DNA from: Ruminococcus flavefaciens
Lineage (GTDB): Bacteria; Bacillota; Clostridia; Oscillospirales; Ruminococcaceae
Reading direction: 5' to 3'
NCBI RefSeq assembly: GCF_900116855.1
Contig: NZ_UETD01000005.1
Location: 124,001 to 188,000 of the forward strand
Length of the DNA: 64,000 bases
A program made the translations under genes and the position numbers. The notes under the pieces are model-generated. The model ran no database searches. It saw only the letters and a program-made list of their open reading frames with translations, and was not told the DNA's origin. Positions 23,743 to 33,173 of the stretch are shown here, in pieces; within the stretch, counting starts at the first letter, position 1; each line of letters starts with the position of its first letter.

Positions 23743-24609
23743 TTGAGAACAGCAAATAACTGGAAGGATTATATAATACTCGATACCTCCGACGGCGAAA
23801 AGCTGGAGACATGGGGCGGCATAAGCCTTGTCCGTCCCGACCCCCAGATAATCTGGAAGACCGAGCGCACCGACCCCCTGTGGAGAAATGCCGACGGTCA
23901 TTACCACCGCTCAAATCAGGGCGGCGGCAAGTGGGAGTTCCGCAGAAAGCTTTCCGAGTCGTGGAATATAAGCTACGGAGACCTTACCTTCAATATCCGT
24001 CCCACAGGCTTCAAGCATACGGGACTTTTCCCCGAGCAGGCTGTGAACTGGGACTTCATGGCGGATAAGATAAGGAACGCAGGGCGTGAGATAAACGTCC
24101 TCAACCTCTTTGCCTATACGGGCGGAGCTACTCTCGCCTGTGCGGCGGCAGGTGCCTCCGTTTGCCACGTTGACGCCTCAAAGGGCATGGTGCAGTGGGC
24201 GCGTGACAACGCCGCTGCTTCGGGACTTTCCGATAAGCCCGTCCGCTGGATAGTGGACGACTGCGAGAAGTTCATCGCCCGTGAGATACGCCGCGGACGC
24301 AAGTACGACGCGGTCATAATGGACCCGCCAAGCTACGGCAGAGGTCCGGGAGGAGAGGTCTGGAAGCTGGAAAACTGCGTCTATGACCTTGTGAAGCTCT
24401 GTTCGGGAGTCCTTTCCGACCAGCCGCTTTTCTTCCTGATAAACAGCTATACCACGGGACTTTCTCCCTCGGTAATGGGATATATCCTCGGAAGCGTCCT
24501 CACCGACAGGTTCGGCGGCAGGGTAAGCTTCGATGAGATAGGTCTTCCCGTTAAGTCCACGGGAATGACGCTTCCCTGCGGCTCTACCGCTATCTGGGAG
24601 GCAAAGTAA
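23743..24609 (+). CDS. RlmI-like class I SAM-dependent methyltransferase
   Basis: 288 residues with a TTG start after AAGGAG. The methyltransferase domain (about 75-285) resembles the catalytic half of RlmI/RlmK, the 23S rRNA cytosine-5 enzymes: GLFPEQAVNWDFM, motif I VLNLFAYTGGATLACAAAGA, acidic strand-2 end HVDASKGMVQWARDNA, and the DPPSYGRGPGGEVWKL catalytic motif IV. The usual N-terminal PUA domain is replaced by a short beta-rich region (about 1-75). The rRNA substrate is expected but unproven. It lies 31 bases after glmM. Confidence 0.82.
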   Translation: MRTANNWKDYIILDTSDGEKLETWGGISLVRPDPQIIWKTERTDPLWRNADGHYHRSNQGGGKWEFRRKLSESWNISYGDLTFNIRPTGFKHTGLFPEQAVNWDFMADKIRNAGREINVLNLFAYTGGATLACAAAGASVCHVDASKGMVQWARDNAAASGLSDKPVRWIVDDCEKFIAREIRRGRKYDAVIMDPPSYGRGPGGEVWKLENCVYDLVKLCSGVLSDQPLFFLINSYTTGLSPSVMGYILGSVLTDRFGGRVSFDEIGLPVKSTGMTLPCGSTAIWEAK

Positions 24610-24711
24610 AGCCTTCCGCATATCCACAGCCATATGCCGTGCTGCTGCGCGGCTTGCAATAAATGCACAAACTATACATCAATAATCACAGAAATCAAAG
24701 GAGTAATAAAC

Positions 24712-24906
24712 ATGGCAAAAAACGAAAGATTTATCAAGACATATTCACAGGGCAAGCTCGTAGAGACCGAGATATGGGTGGATAAGGAAACAGGCGTTAA
24801 CTACCTCTACCGCAAGGACGGCTATTCGGGCGGTCTGTGCGTACTGACCGACAAGGACGGCAAGCCCGTTGTATCCACAGCCGAGGAAATAGCCAACTTA
24901 AAGTAA
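24712..24906 (+). CDS. DUF6440-type small protein
   Basis: 64 residues, begun at ATG 24712 behind AAAGGAGTAATAAAC. It is a compact beta-rich protein (NERFIKTYSQGKLVETEIWVDKETGVNYLYRKDGYSGG...), recalling the DUF6440 family found across clostridia. It has no signal peptide and its function is unknown. It sits 12 bases before the lipoprotein gene. Confidence 0.75.
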   Translation: MAKNERFIKTYSQGKLVETEIWVDKETGVNYLYRKDGYSGGLCVLTDKDGKPVVSTAEEIANLK

Positions 24907-24918
24907 AAAGGATATAAT

Positions 24919-25710
24919 ATGAAAAAAGCATTTATGGCAATTATCGCAGCAGCCGCTGTAATGGCATTTTCCGCAGTTTCCTGCGGCAGTAAAAAAGAGG
25001 AAAGCGGCGCGGTGAATGAGACCACAGCTGCTTCCGAAGAAGATACCACAGAGGCAGAGACAACAGATCCCGATAATGAAGAATATAGGGAACTTATAAG
25101 GCGCGATGCTGAGGAAGGCATTGATATAACTCCGAAGCCACTGCCTGAATTTGACCATATCCCTGAAGACTGGAAGGAAATATCCTACGAGAGGGTAAGT
25201 CTGAGGATACCTCCCGACCTTGAGGAAACAGAGATGTGGCCTTCCTATGTAAAGACGTGCTACGGCAAGGAGGACAGCTTCAGAACAGCTTACATTGTCG
25301 AGAAAATGGAAAATAAGTACGGCTTTTTGAATACCGGATTTCCGGAGGTAAACGAGGAGACAGCGGCAGAGGCTTTCAAAGTGCTGGGCATAGAATTTGA
25401 CGGAAGCTGGCTCTCTATGTATAAGGCGGTACTGTCTCTGACAAGCGAAATGCGCACCGACAGCAATGCCGAAAGCTTTGAGACGGCTATGATTGCAAAG
25501 GAATTTACGATCCGGGACAATTCCGAGGTCTATTATAAGCAGATAAACGGCTGTGAAGTCTATTTTATGAAAAATGATTTCAGCAATGACGGTTGCGAGA
25601 GCTTTAATGCAATGATCTTCGTTTCCGATAACGAGTACTATCAGGTACAGGTCATCGGAGATACTATTGAGGAAGCACTGATGATGTGCTCAACGATCGA
25701 TATAAAGTGA
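24919..25710 (+). CDS. Putative lipoprotein of unknown function
   Basis: 263 residues. The signal peptide MKKAFMAIIAAAAVMAFSAVSC ends in a lipobox-like SAVSC, with the Cys near residue 22. An acidic Thr/Glu-rich linker follows (about 30-55), then a folded domain with no family that I recognise. It contains ISYERVSLRIPPDLEETEM and a C-terminal strand-rich end (EYYQVQVIGDTIEEALMMCSTIDIK). It is probably anchored to the outer face of the membrane. It sits 15 bases before the ECF transporter genes but shows no sign of being a substrate-binding protein. Confidence 0.75.
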   Translation: MKKAFMAIIAAAAVMAFSAVSCGSKKEESGAVNETTAASEEDTTEAETTDPDNEEYRELIRRDAEEGIDITPKPLPEFDHIPEDWKEISYERVSLRIPPDLEETEMWPSYVKTCYGKEDSFRTAYIVEKMENKYGFLNTGFPEVNEETAAEAFKVLGIEFDGSWLSMYKAVLSLTSEMRTDSNAESFETAMIAKEFTIRDNSEVYYKQINGCEVYFMKNDFSNDGCESFNAMIFVSDNEYYQVQVIGDTIEEALMMCSTIDIK

Positions 25711-25725
25711 AGAACAGGGATAAAT

Positions 25726-26577
25726 ATGGATAATATAATCGAAATAAAGGGTCTGCACTTTTCATACGAGACCGACGACGAGGAGAAAAAGCCCGTTGAG
25801 GTACTGAAAGGCATTGACCTTGACATAAAGCAGGGTGAGTTCGTGGCGGTGCTGGGGCACAATGGCTGCGGCAAATCCACCCTCGCCAAACATCTTAACG
25901 CCATACTGCTCCCCACCGAGGGAACGGTAACGGTGGACGGTATAGACACCAAGGACGGGGAAAGGCTCTTTGACCTGCGCCAGTGCGCAGGCATGGTGTT
26001 CCAGAACCCAGACAACCAGATAGTCTCCTCGATAGTTGAGGAGGACGTTGCCTTCGCTCTGGAAAATCTGGGCGTCCCCTATGAGGAGATGCGCAGACGG
26101 GTGGACGACAGTCTGAAAGCCGTGGGAATGTACGAGTACAGGCTCCATTCTCCCAGCCAGCTCTCGGGCGGTCAGAAGCAGCGAGTGGCAATAGCAGGCA
26201 TAATCGCCATGGAGCCCAAGTGCATAATCCTCGACGAGCCCACTGCAATGCTGGACCCACAGGGACGCAAAGAGGTGCTCGCCACCATACACCGCATGAA
26301 CCGCGAAAAGGGCATAACCATAGTCCTCATCACACATTATATGGACGAGGCTGCGGACTGTGACAGAGTAGTGGTCATGGACAAGGGCGAGATCGTCCTT
26401 GACGATGTCCCCGAGAAGGTCTTCTCGCAGGTGGAAAAGCTGAAGGCTATCGGTCTCGACGTGCCGCAGGTGACAGAGCTGGCATGGGAGCTGAGAAAGG
26501 CAGGCTGTGATATCTCTCCCGAGATAATCACCGAGGAGGAGTGCGCGGCTGCCATCGAAAAGCTGTTTGCGGAATAG
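25726..26577 (+). CDS. ecfA1: ECF transporter ATPase subunit A1
   Basis: 283 residues, an ABC ATPase of the CbiO/EcfA class: Walker [11 protein letters not shown]-loop NPDNQI, signature [13 protein letters not shown], Walker [13 protein letters not shown], and the C-terminal extension that docks to EcfT. With EcfA2 and EcfT it powers group II energy-coupling-factor uptake, in which separate S-components bring vitamins or metals. No S-component gene is in the window, as expected for the shared module. Confidence 0.94.
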   Translation: MDNIIEIKGLHFSYETDDEEKKPVEVLKGIDLDIKQGEFVAVLGHNGCGKSTLAKHLNAILLPTEGTVTVDGIDTKDGERLFDLRQCAGMVFQNPDNQIVSSIVEEDVAFALENLGVPYEEMRRRVDDSLKAVGMYEYRLHSPSQLSGGQKQRVAIAGIIAMEPKCIILDEPTAMLDPQGRKEVLATIHRMNREKGITIVLITHYMDEAADCDRVVVMDKGEIVLDDVPEKVFSQVEKLKAIGLDVPQVTELAWELRKAGCDISPEIITEEECAAAIEKLFAE

Positions 26578-26612
26578 CCGCACAGCTCACAGGAAAGAAA
26601 AGGAGAATAGAA

Positions 26613-27476
26613 TTGGCTATCCTTGAAACACAGGAGCTCACATATACCTACAGCCCCGGTACTCCCTTTGAGAAGACCGCTGTGGACCATGTGAGCCTTA
26701 AAATAGAAGAGGGCGAAATGGTGGGCGTCATGGGGCATACAGGCTCAGGCAAATCCACGCTCATACAGCATTTCAACGGACTCCTCAAGCCTACGTCGGG
26801 AAAGGTGCTTCTCGACGGAAAGGACATCTGGGCGGACAAGGACAAGATAAGAGATGTGCGCTTTAAGGTGGGGCTTGTTTTCCAGTACCCCGAGTATCAG
26901 ATATTCGAGGAGACCGTCTACAAGGACATCGCCTTCGGTCCGAAGAATATGGGACTTGACGAGGCTGAGATAAAGCGCCGCGTCCATGAGACCGCAAATG
27001 ATATAGGTCTTTCGGAGGAGCTCCTCGAGCGCTCTCCCTTTGAGCTTTCGGGCGGTCAGAAGCGCCGTGTGGCTATCGCAGGCGTTATGGCTATGGAGCC
27101 GAAGGTGCTCATTCTCGACGAGCCTACCGCAGGTCTCGACCCTGCGGGCAGGGACAAGATACTCGAGCATATCAAGCGCTACCATGAGCGCACAAAGAAT
27201 ACCATCCTCATTGTCTCTCACAGCATGGAGGACATTGCTTCCTTTGCGGACAAGATACTTGTCATGAGCAAGGCAAAGCTATTCTGCTATGACGAGACGG
27301 TAAAGGTCTTCGCAAGAGCCGACGAGATATCCGAGATAGGTCTGGACGTACCACAGATAACCAGAGTTTTCGGAGAGCTCAGACGCAGGGGACTTGACTT
27401 CGGCAAGGAGGTCTACACAGTAGGCTATGCCCGTGACCTGCTGCTCAGGAAGCTGAAGGAAAGGGAGGTACGCTGA
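26613..27476 (+). CDS. ecfA2: ECF transporter ATPase subunit A2
   Basis: 287 residues from a TTG start at 26613, with AAGGAG seven bases upstream. The longer frame from 26541 overlaps ecfA1 and lacks a ribosome site. It has Walker A GHTGSGKST, Q-loop PEYQIFEETV, signature LSGGQKRRVAIAGVMAMEP, Walker B VLILDEPTAGLD and the H-loop SHSMEDI. It pairs with EcfA1 as an asymmetric ATPase heterodimer. Its stop TGA abuts the ecfT ATG. Confidence 0.94.
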   Translation: MAILETQELTYTYSPGTPFEKTAVDHVSLKIEEGEMVGVMGHTGSGKSTLIQHFNGLLKPTSGKVLLDGKDIWADKDKIRDVRFKVGLVFQYPEYQIFEETVYKDIAFGPKNMGLDEAEIKRRVHETANDIGLSEELLERSPFELSGGQKRRVAIAGVMAMEPKVLILDEPTAGLDPAGRDKILEHIKRYHERTKNTILIVSHSMEDIASFADKILVMSKAKLFCYDETVKVFARADEISEIGLDVPQITRVFGELRRRGLDFGKEVYTVGYARDLLLRKLKEREVR

Positions 27477-28280
27477 ATGCTGAGAGATATCACCATCGGA
27501 CAGTATTTTCCCGGAGACAGCGTTATCCACAAGCTTGACCCAAGGTTCAAGATAGTGATAACCATTCTCTATATCGTAATGCTTTTTTCGGGCGGAAATT
27601 ACCTCTGCCTTGCAGTGGGAGCAGTCTTCACCATAGGAGCCATACTCCTGTCGAAGATACCGCTGAAAATGTTCGTGAAGAGCGTCAAGCCGCTGTTTAT
27701 CTTCCTTATGATAACGGCCGTCATAAACCTGTTCTTCATGAGCCGCGGAAACGTGCTCCTGCACTGGAAATTCATAAAGATAACAGACGAAGGCGTACAC
27801 ACCAGCGTATTCATGGTCATAAGGATAGTCCTTCTTATCATGGGAAGCTCACTGCTGACCTACACTACCTCGCCCATAACGCTGACCGACGCCATAGAGC
27901 GGCTGCTCTCGCCGCTGAGAAAGATAAAGTTCCCCGTACATGAGCTGGCGATGATGATGTCCATAGCGCTCAGATTCATCCCCACACTCATCGAGGAGAC
28001 GGACAAGATAATGTCCGCACAGAAAGCCCGTGGAGCCGAAATAGATACAGGAAGCTTCACAACGAGAGCAAAGAACCTCATCTCCATACTGGTGCCCCTG
28101 TTCATCTCCGCGTTCAGACGTGCGGACGAGCTGGCTACGGCTATGGAGTGCCGCTGCTACCACGGCGGAGAGGGAAGAACACGTCTCAGACAGCTGAAGT
28201 CTGCGCCCCGTGATTATATCGCACTTGGCGTGACTGTCCTGTTCCTTGCGGGAGTTATAGTTCTGGGAAGACTGTTCTGA
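27477..28280 (+). CDS. ecfT: ECF transporter transmembrane subunit T
   Basis: 267 residues. The start IGQYFPGDSVIHKLDPRFKIV is diagnostic of EcfT. There are about five membrane helices and two coupling motifs: AQKARGAEI near 180, and AMECRCYHGGEGRTR near 223, where the family more often has AMExRGY. These helices contact both ATPases. It is coupled to ecfA2 with no gap. Confidence 0.93.
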   Translation: MLRDITIGQYFPGDSVIHKLDPRFKIVITILYIVMLFSGGNYLCLAVGAVFTIGAILLSKIPLKMFVKSVKPLFIFLMITAVINLFFMSRGNVLLHWKFIKITDEGVHTSVFMVIRIVLLIMGSSLLTYTTSPITLTDAIERLLSPLRKIKFPVHELAMMMSIALRFIPTLIEETDKIMSAQKARGAEIDTGSFTTRAKNLISILVPLFISAFRRADELATAMECRCYHGGEGRTRLRQLKSAPRDYIALGVTVLFLAGVIVLGRLF

Positions 28281-28303
28281 CAAGAACAAAAGAGAGGGTA
28301 AAA

Positions 28304-31207
28304 ATGAACAAAGAGGAAAAAAGAGCCGCAAGGCGCACAAGGCTTGAGCGGTTCAGAAAAGGAAAATTCTACGGGATACTGTACGATAAGGGAGTCCTGT
28401 ACTTCCTGCTTTCGTTCCTTATCCCATTTGCGATAATGCTGTATGCCTTCGGCATTTACGGCGTTCATCCCTTCGGAGACAGGCAGATACTTGTAGTCGA
28501 CCTGTGGCATCAGTACTACCCGTTTTTCAGGGTGGTACACGAGAAGCTCACAAGCGGCGGCTCGTTCCTGTACTCATGGGAAAACGGTATGGGCACCAAT
28601 TTCCTGTCGCTCATATCCTATTACGCGGCAAGTCCGCTGAACTGGCTCTCGGTGTTCTTCGGCGAGGGCAATGAACGTGATGCGCTTACGTTCATACTGG
28701 CGGCAAAGATAGGTTTCGCAGGAGCCTTTTTCAGCACATTCCTGCGGTATACATATAAGCGCAGGGACTTCACCATATGTATGTTCTCGGTGATGTACGC
28801 CCTTTGCAGCTACACTCTGGGCTATTACTGGAACGTAATGTGGTTCGACACCATCGCACTGTTCCCTCTGGTCATGACGGGTATCGTCATGATATGCCGT
28901 GAGGGAAAATGGAAGGTGTTCACCTTCGGTCTCGCGCTGTCACTCATAGCAAACTACTATGTGGGATATTTCACCTGCATATTCTCGGTATTCATGTTCG
29001 CTTCGGCAAGCATCATCGAGTGCAGGGGCATAAAGGACTGGTTCAGGAAGCTGTTTCTGATGATACGCTCCTCAGTTCTCGGCATAGGTCTGGGAGGCTT
29101 CATCCTCCTGCCTGCATACTACGGATTACAGCTCACATACAGCGCAAACAACACCATGCCGCGGGAGATGTCCTTCTATGAGGACTGGAAGAAGATATTC
29201 GCAAACCTGCTCTCATACAATGAGCCCACAAAGGTGGACGGACTTCCCAACTTTGCCTGCGGAATGCTGGCGGTGCTCCTCTTCGGAGTGTTCCTGCTGT
29301 CATTCGGCATAAAGATAAGGGAGAAGATATCGTCACTGATAATGCTGGGTATCATCGCCGTGAGCTGCAATATGAATATCCTCAACTTCATCTGGCACGG
29401 CTTCCACTTCACCAATCAGATACCATACAGATTTGCTTTTATATTCAGCTTTGTACTGGCGGCGTCGGCGTTCAGGGCGCTGGATATCATGCTCAAAAAG
29501 GGCATTAAGATATACCAGCTCATACTGATGCCCATAGCTCCTGTGACGGTGTTCGTCCTCAACCGCATGGTGGAGGGTGACGCATTCAAGCCCTCACAGG
29601 CTTTCAAGAGCTCACTTGTCATTACCGCCGCATTCTGGCTCATATTCATCGCGGCAAAGATATTCCCGTTCAAGACCACAAAGAGGCGGAACGTGCTGCT
29701 GACACTTGCCCTTACGGCAGCGGTGCTCAGCGAGTTCGTCAGCAACGCACAGATAGGCGTCAGGACCGTGGACACTACGGGCTACTACGACTATCCTGCC
29801 AGCTACGGCGACGTAAAGCCCCTCCTTGACAAGGTGAAAAAGAACGACAAGGACCTTTTCTACCGTATGGAGATGACACAGACCTACACCTTAAATGACA
29901 GTGCGCTGTACGGCTACCGCGGAGTATCGCAGTTCTCGTCGGCAGCAAATGTCTCGGTGACGACAATGTTCAAGCGTCTGGGGCTCTATGCCTCGGAGGC
30001 GGGAAACAGATACTATTACAGAACATCTACCCCCGTTGTGAATTCGCTTCTGGGAATAAAATACATCATCAAGAAGGGCGGCACACTCAACTCAGAGGGC
30101 TGGGTCCTTGAGGAGGAGGACTCCTCGGGAAGCACACATCTTTACAAGAACCGCTATCCTCTGTCAATGGGCTTCATGGTCAAGGATAATGTGCTCCTCA
30201 TGGAGGACGGCGGCGGCGCCAATCCCTTCGAGTATCAGAACGACCTTATCCGCAGGGTCTCGGGTGTTGAGGACAGGCTTTTCGTGCCCCAGCCCGTGGC
30301 TCTCGTGGAATACGACGGACTTGACGTAACAAAGAACGGCTACGGGAACTACACTTTCCAGAACGACTCGGATGAGCCAACAGGAAGCGCTTTATACACC
30401 TATGACTGCATCGACGGCAGCTACCTCTACGGTTATGCGAACGGTACGGGCGGCACCTGCGATACCCTTGAGATAAAGTGCGGCGAGGATCTGGTGGACT
30501 CGGGCAAGCTCATCGAGAGCTACCCCATAGTATTTACCATGGGCAACGGTCAGGGCGGAGAGACCTCCACGGTGAGGATAACCTCCAACAAGGATCACAA
30601 GACAGGCAACTTCAAGCTGATGATATATGCTCTTGATACGAAGATATTCGACAGGGCTTATGAGGAGCTCGCCGATGAACAGCTCAATATAACCGAGTTT
30701 TCCGACAGGAAGATAAGGGGAGAGCTCACCGCAAAGGAGGACGGCATACTCTTCCTGTCCATTCCATACGAAAAGGGCTGGAAGGTATACGTTGACGGCG
30801 AGAGGGCTGAGACTTTCAAGCTCCTTCAGGCTGTGACAGGCGTAAAGGTCGCCAAGGGCAGCCACGATATCCGCATAGAGTATACTCCCGAGGGCTTCCC
30901 TCTGGGTGTTACCATATCCTTCGTCAGTCTCGGACTGATAATACTGGCAATGCTTTTCGACAGAAGAAGGCTGCGCCGGCGCAGGAGAACAGCTCCCGCG
31001 GCGGAGGCTCCTCAGGAGGAGCTTCAGGAGCAGCCGCCATTCAATTACAGAGCTGAGGTATACGATCAGGTCTGCGAGTCCCTCATAGGTGAGGATGTAG
31101 GCAGGGTCGAGGATACCGAGGTCATACTGTACGACGGAAGCAAAAAGCCCGAAAAGGAGGTCGATGATGCGAAATCTGAAAGTGACCATAGCATACAGGG
31201 GGACTAA
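28304..31207 (+). CDS. YfhO-family polytopic membrane protein
   Basis: 967 residues with about 12 to 14 membrane helices in the first 460 residues, a large extracytoplasmic beta-rich part (about 500-870), and a last helix (about 870-890). A basic/acidic cytoplasmic tail follows. Family-typical features include VVDLWHQYYPFFR and WENGMGTNFLSLISYYAASPLNWLS near the N-terminus, and FLSIPYEKGWKVYVDGE near the C-terminal end. YfhO-like proteins are GT-C related and are tied to glycosylation of lipoteichoic acid or wall glycans. The gene separates ecfT from truA, which are neighbours in many Firmicutes. Its 3' end overlaps truA by about 40 bases. Confidence 0.88.
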   Translation: MNKEEKRAARRTRLERFRKGKFYGILYDKGVLYFLLSFLIPFAIMLYAFGIYGVHPFGDRQILVVDLWHQYYPFFRVVHEKLTSGGSFLYSWENGMGTNFLSLISYYAASPLNWLSVFFGEGNERDALTFILAAKIGFAGAFFSTFLRYTYKRRDFTICMFSVMYALCSYTLGYYWNVMWFDTIALFPLVMTGIVMICREGKWKVFTFGLALSLIANYYVGYFTCIFSVFMFASASIIECRGIKDWFRKLFLMIRSSVLGIGLGGFILLPAYYGLQLTYSANNTMPREMSFYEDWKKIFANLLSYNEPTKVDGLPNFACGMLAVLLFGVFLLSFGIKIREKISSLIMLGIIAVSCNMNILNFIWHGFHFTNQIPYRFAFIFSFVLAASAFRALDIMLKKGIKIYQLILMPIAPVTVFVLNRMVEGDAFKPSQAFKSSLVITAAFWLIFIAAKIFPFKTTKRRNVLLTLALTAAVLSEFVSNAQIGVRTVDTTGYYDYPASYGDVKPLLDKVKKNDKDLFYRMEMTQTYTLNDSALYGYRGVSQFSSAANVSVTTMFKRLGLYASEAGNRYYYRTSTPVVNSLLGIKYIIKKGGTLNSEGWVLEEEDSSGSTHLYKNRYPLSMGFMVKDNVLLMEDGGGANPFEYQNDLIRRVSGVEDRLFVPQPVALVEYDGLDVTKNGYGNYTFQNDSDEPTGSALYTYDCIDGSYLYGYANGTGGTCDTLEIKCGEDLVDSGKLIESYPIVFTMGNGQGGETSTVRITSNKDHKTGNFKLMIYALDTKIFDRAYEELADEQLNITEFSDRKIRGELTAKEDGILFLSIPYEKGWKVYVDGERAETFKLLQAVTGVKVAKGSHDIRIEYTPEGFPLGVTISFVSLGLIILAMLFDRRRLRRRRRTAPAAEAPQEELQEQPPFNYRAEVYDQVCESLIGEDVGRVEDTEVILYDGSKKPEKEVDDAKSESDHSIQGD

Positions 31208-31931
31208 GTATCACGGCTTTCAGCGGCAGAGCAACGCGGTAACGGTGCAGGAGGTGCTCGAAAAGGCGCTGTCAAAGGTGCTCAACGAGCCTGTGACCAT
31301 TACGGGCTGCTCGCGGACGGATACGGGAGTCCATGCCAATATGTTCTGCTTCAATGTAAAGACCAGCAGCAGGATACACTGCCTCGGCTTTTGCAGAGGA
31401 GTGAACGGCGAGCTTCCCGATGATATATCCATACTGAGCTGTGAGGACGTTCCCGAGGACTTCCACGCGCGGTTCGACTGCAAGGGCAAGGAGTACATCT
31501 ACAAGATACACTGCAGCGAATCGAAAAATCCTTTCGCCGCCGATCTTATGCTCCATTACAGGAGAAAATTCGACATCGAGGCGGCAAGAAAGGCGGCACA
31601 ATACTTTGTGGGGACCCATGATTTCTCCTCGTTTTGTGCCGATTGCACAAATGTTTCCACGACTGTAAGGACTATTTATTCTTTCAGAATAGAAAATAGT
31701 GGAGATTCTGTGATAATGCTTGTAAAAGGCAACGGTTTTTTGTATAATATGATTAGGATAATGGCAGGGACTCTGCTGGACGTAAGCGAAAAACGCATCT
31801 CGCCCGACGATATCCCCGCTATCCTTGCCGCAAAAGACCGCTTGAAGGCAGGCAGAACAGCCATGGCTCACGGACTGTATCTGAACCGCGTGTTCTACAG
31901 CGAGGATGAGCTTATGAAAGATACATACTGA
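31167..31931 (+). CDS. truA: tRNA pseudouridine(38-40) synthase TruA
   Basis: 254 residues. The catalytic Asp lies in CSRTDTGVHA, with VTIAYRGTKYHGFQRQ at the N-terminus and FLYNMIRIMAGTLLDVSE near the C-terminus, all canonical. Two adjacent ATGs exist (31164 and 31167). GGAGG at 31156-31160 is better spaced for the second. The start lies inside the YfhO-like gene, so translation is coupled. It modifies the anticodon arm of many tRNAs. Confidence 0.94.
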   Translation: MRNLKVTIAYRGTKYHGFQRQSNAVTVQEVLEKALSKVLNEPVTITGCSRTDTGVHANMFCFNVKTSSRIHCLGFCRGVNGELPDDISILSCEDVPEDFHARFDCKGKEYIYKIHCSESKNPFAADLMLHYRRKFDIEAARKAAQYFVGTHDFSSFCADCTNVSTTVRTIYSFRIENSGDSVIMLVKGNGFLYNMIRIMAGTLLDVSEKRISPDDIPAILAAKDRLKAGRTAMAHGLYLNRVFYSEDELMKDTY

Positions 31932-31977
31932 TGAGGCGGCTCTCATCAGCAAGAACAAAGGATAAGGAGGTGTCAGT

Positions 31978-33150
31978 GTGCCGAAAATGTATGACGCCGA
32001 TGATATAGTCGATCTTAAAAATCGCAAGAGACGGCGGAAAAGACTTATGCGGTTTCTGACTATCCTGCTTATAGCGGGCATTGGAACGGGTCTTTATTTT
32101 ACCCGTGACAAGTGGTATAATAAGTTAAGGGGTATAGGAGAACAGTACAGGACTATCGTCAATTCAGGCAAGCTGGCTGAGGGCAATTTCCCGATAGAAG
32201 TCAGCAGCGGATCGGATTACCAGTTTGAGCTTACAGACAGGAAAATGATCGTGATGAGCGATACCTATACTTACTTCTACGATACTGACGGAGCGCTTCT
32301 GAGACGCCGTCAGCATACATACACCAACACGGTGCTCCGTGCAGCAGGGGGTAGAGCCCTGCTCTATGAAAACGGAGGGAACGAGCTCTGTGTGGAGGAT
32401 GAGGATCAGATCATCTACACCAAGACTCTTCCGAAGAATCTCATACTCTTCGCAAGGATAAGCGAGGAGGGATATACGGCTGTTGTCACAACTTCCGACA
32501 AATACAGCTGTGAGATCATCGTATATGATAAAAGGGGAAAGGTCATATACGAAAGAAAATGTATCGAAAAGGTCAGTGACCTGAGCTTCATAGAAAGGAG
32601 CAAGGGCTGTGTGCTGAGCTATATCTCGGCAGAAAACGACCAGCTCGTAACTAATGTTCAGGAGATCGACTTCAGCGAAAACGGTGAGCACTGGACATCC
32701 CCGGGACTTAATACCCTCGGACTTGATGTTTTTGGCTACGGAAAGGGCGCATTTGTGCTCGGAACGGACGCCTGCGGCTACGTTGATGACAACGGGCAGA
32801 TAAGCTCGTATTACTCCTATGACGGCAAGCTTGCCGCAGGAGCAAGCGAGGGCGGCAACTCTGCGGTTATCGTCAACGACGACGACAGAAGAAAATATGT
32901 AATGGCTATATTCAAGGGCGGCAATACAGAAGCCCGTATTATCGAGCTGGACAAGCCCTCGATAGATGTTGCTATATATGAGGATCTCGTTTATGTTATG
33001 TGTCAGGGTCAGATAAATGCCTATGACTTTAACGGAGGTCTGCGCTCTGTCGCCGAGGTAAGCGACTCTTACACCGGATTCCTTCGCAGCGACGATCATA
33101 TTTTCCTGAAGGGCTATAATAAAATAGACCGTATAGACTATGAGAGCTGA
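31978..33150 (+). CDS. DUF5711-like membrane-anchored protein
   Basis: 390 residues, GTG start behind AAGGAGGTGTCA. A basic cytoplasmic segment (KNRKRRRKRLMR) and one membrane helix (about 23-42) precede an extracytoplasmic domain of repeated beta strands (YDTDGALLRRRQH, YDKRGKVIYERK, YDFNGGLRSVAEV), as in a beta-propeller. It recalls the DUF5711 family of clostridia, whose role is unknown. It is the first of two envelope genes before the Clp ATPase. Confidence 0.78.
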   Translation: MPKMYDADDIVDLKNRKRRRKRLMRFLTILLIAGIGTGLYFTRDKWYNKLRGIGEQYRTIVNSGKLAEGNFPIEVSSGSDYQFELTDRKMIVMSDTYTYFYDTDGALLRRRQHTYTNTVLRAAGGRALLYENGGNELCVEDEDQIIYTKTLPKNLILFARISEEGYTAVVTTSDKYSCEIIVYDKRGKVIYERKCIEKVSDLSFIERSKGCVLSYISAENDQLVTNVQEIDFSENGEHWTSPGLNTLGLDVFGYGKGAFVLGTDACGYVDDNGQISSYYSYDGKLAAGASEGGNSAVIVNDDDRRKYVMAIFKGGNTEARIIELDKPSIDVAIYEDLVYVMCQGQINAYDFNGGLRSVAEVSDSYTGFLRSDDHIFLKGYNKIDRIDYES

Positions 33151-33173
33151 TTTTTGGTACGATCAATCCACAT

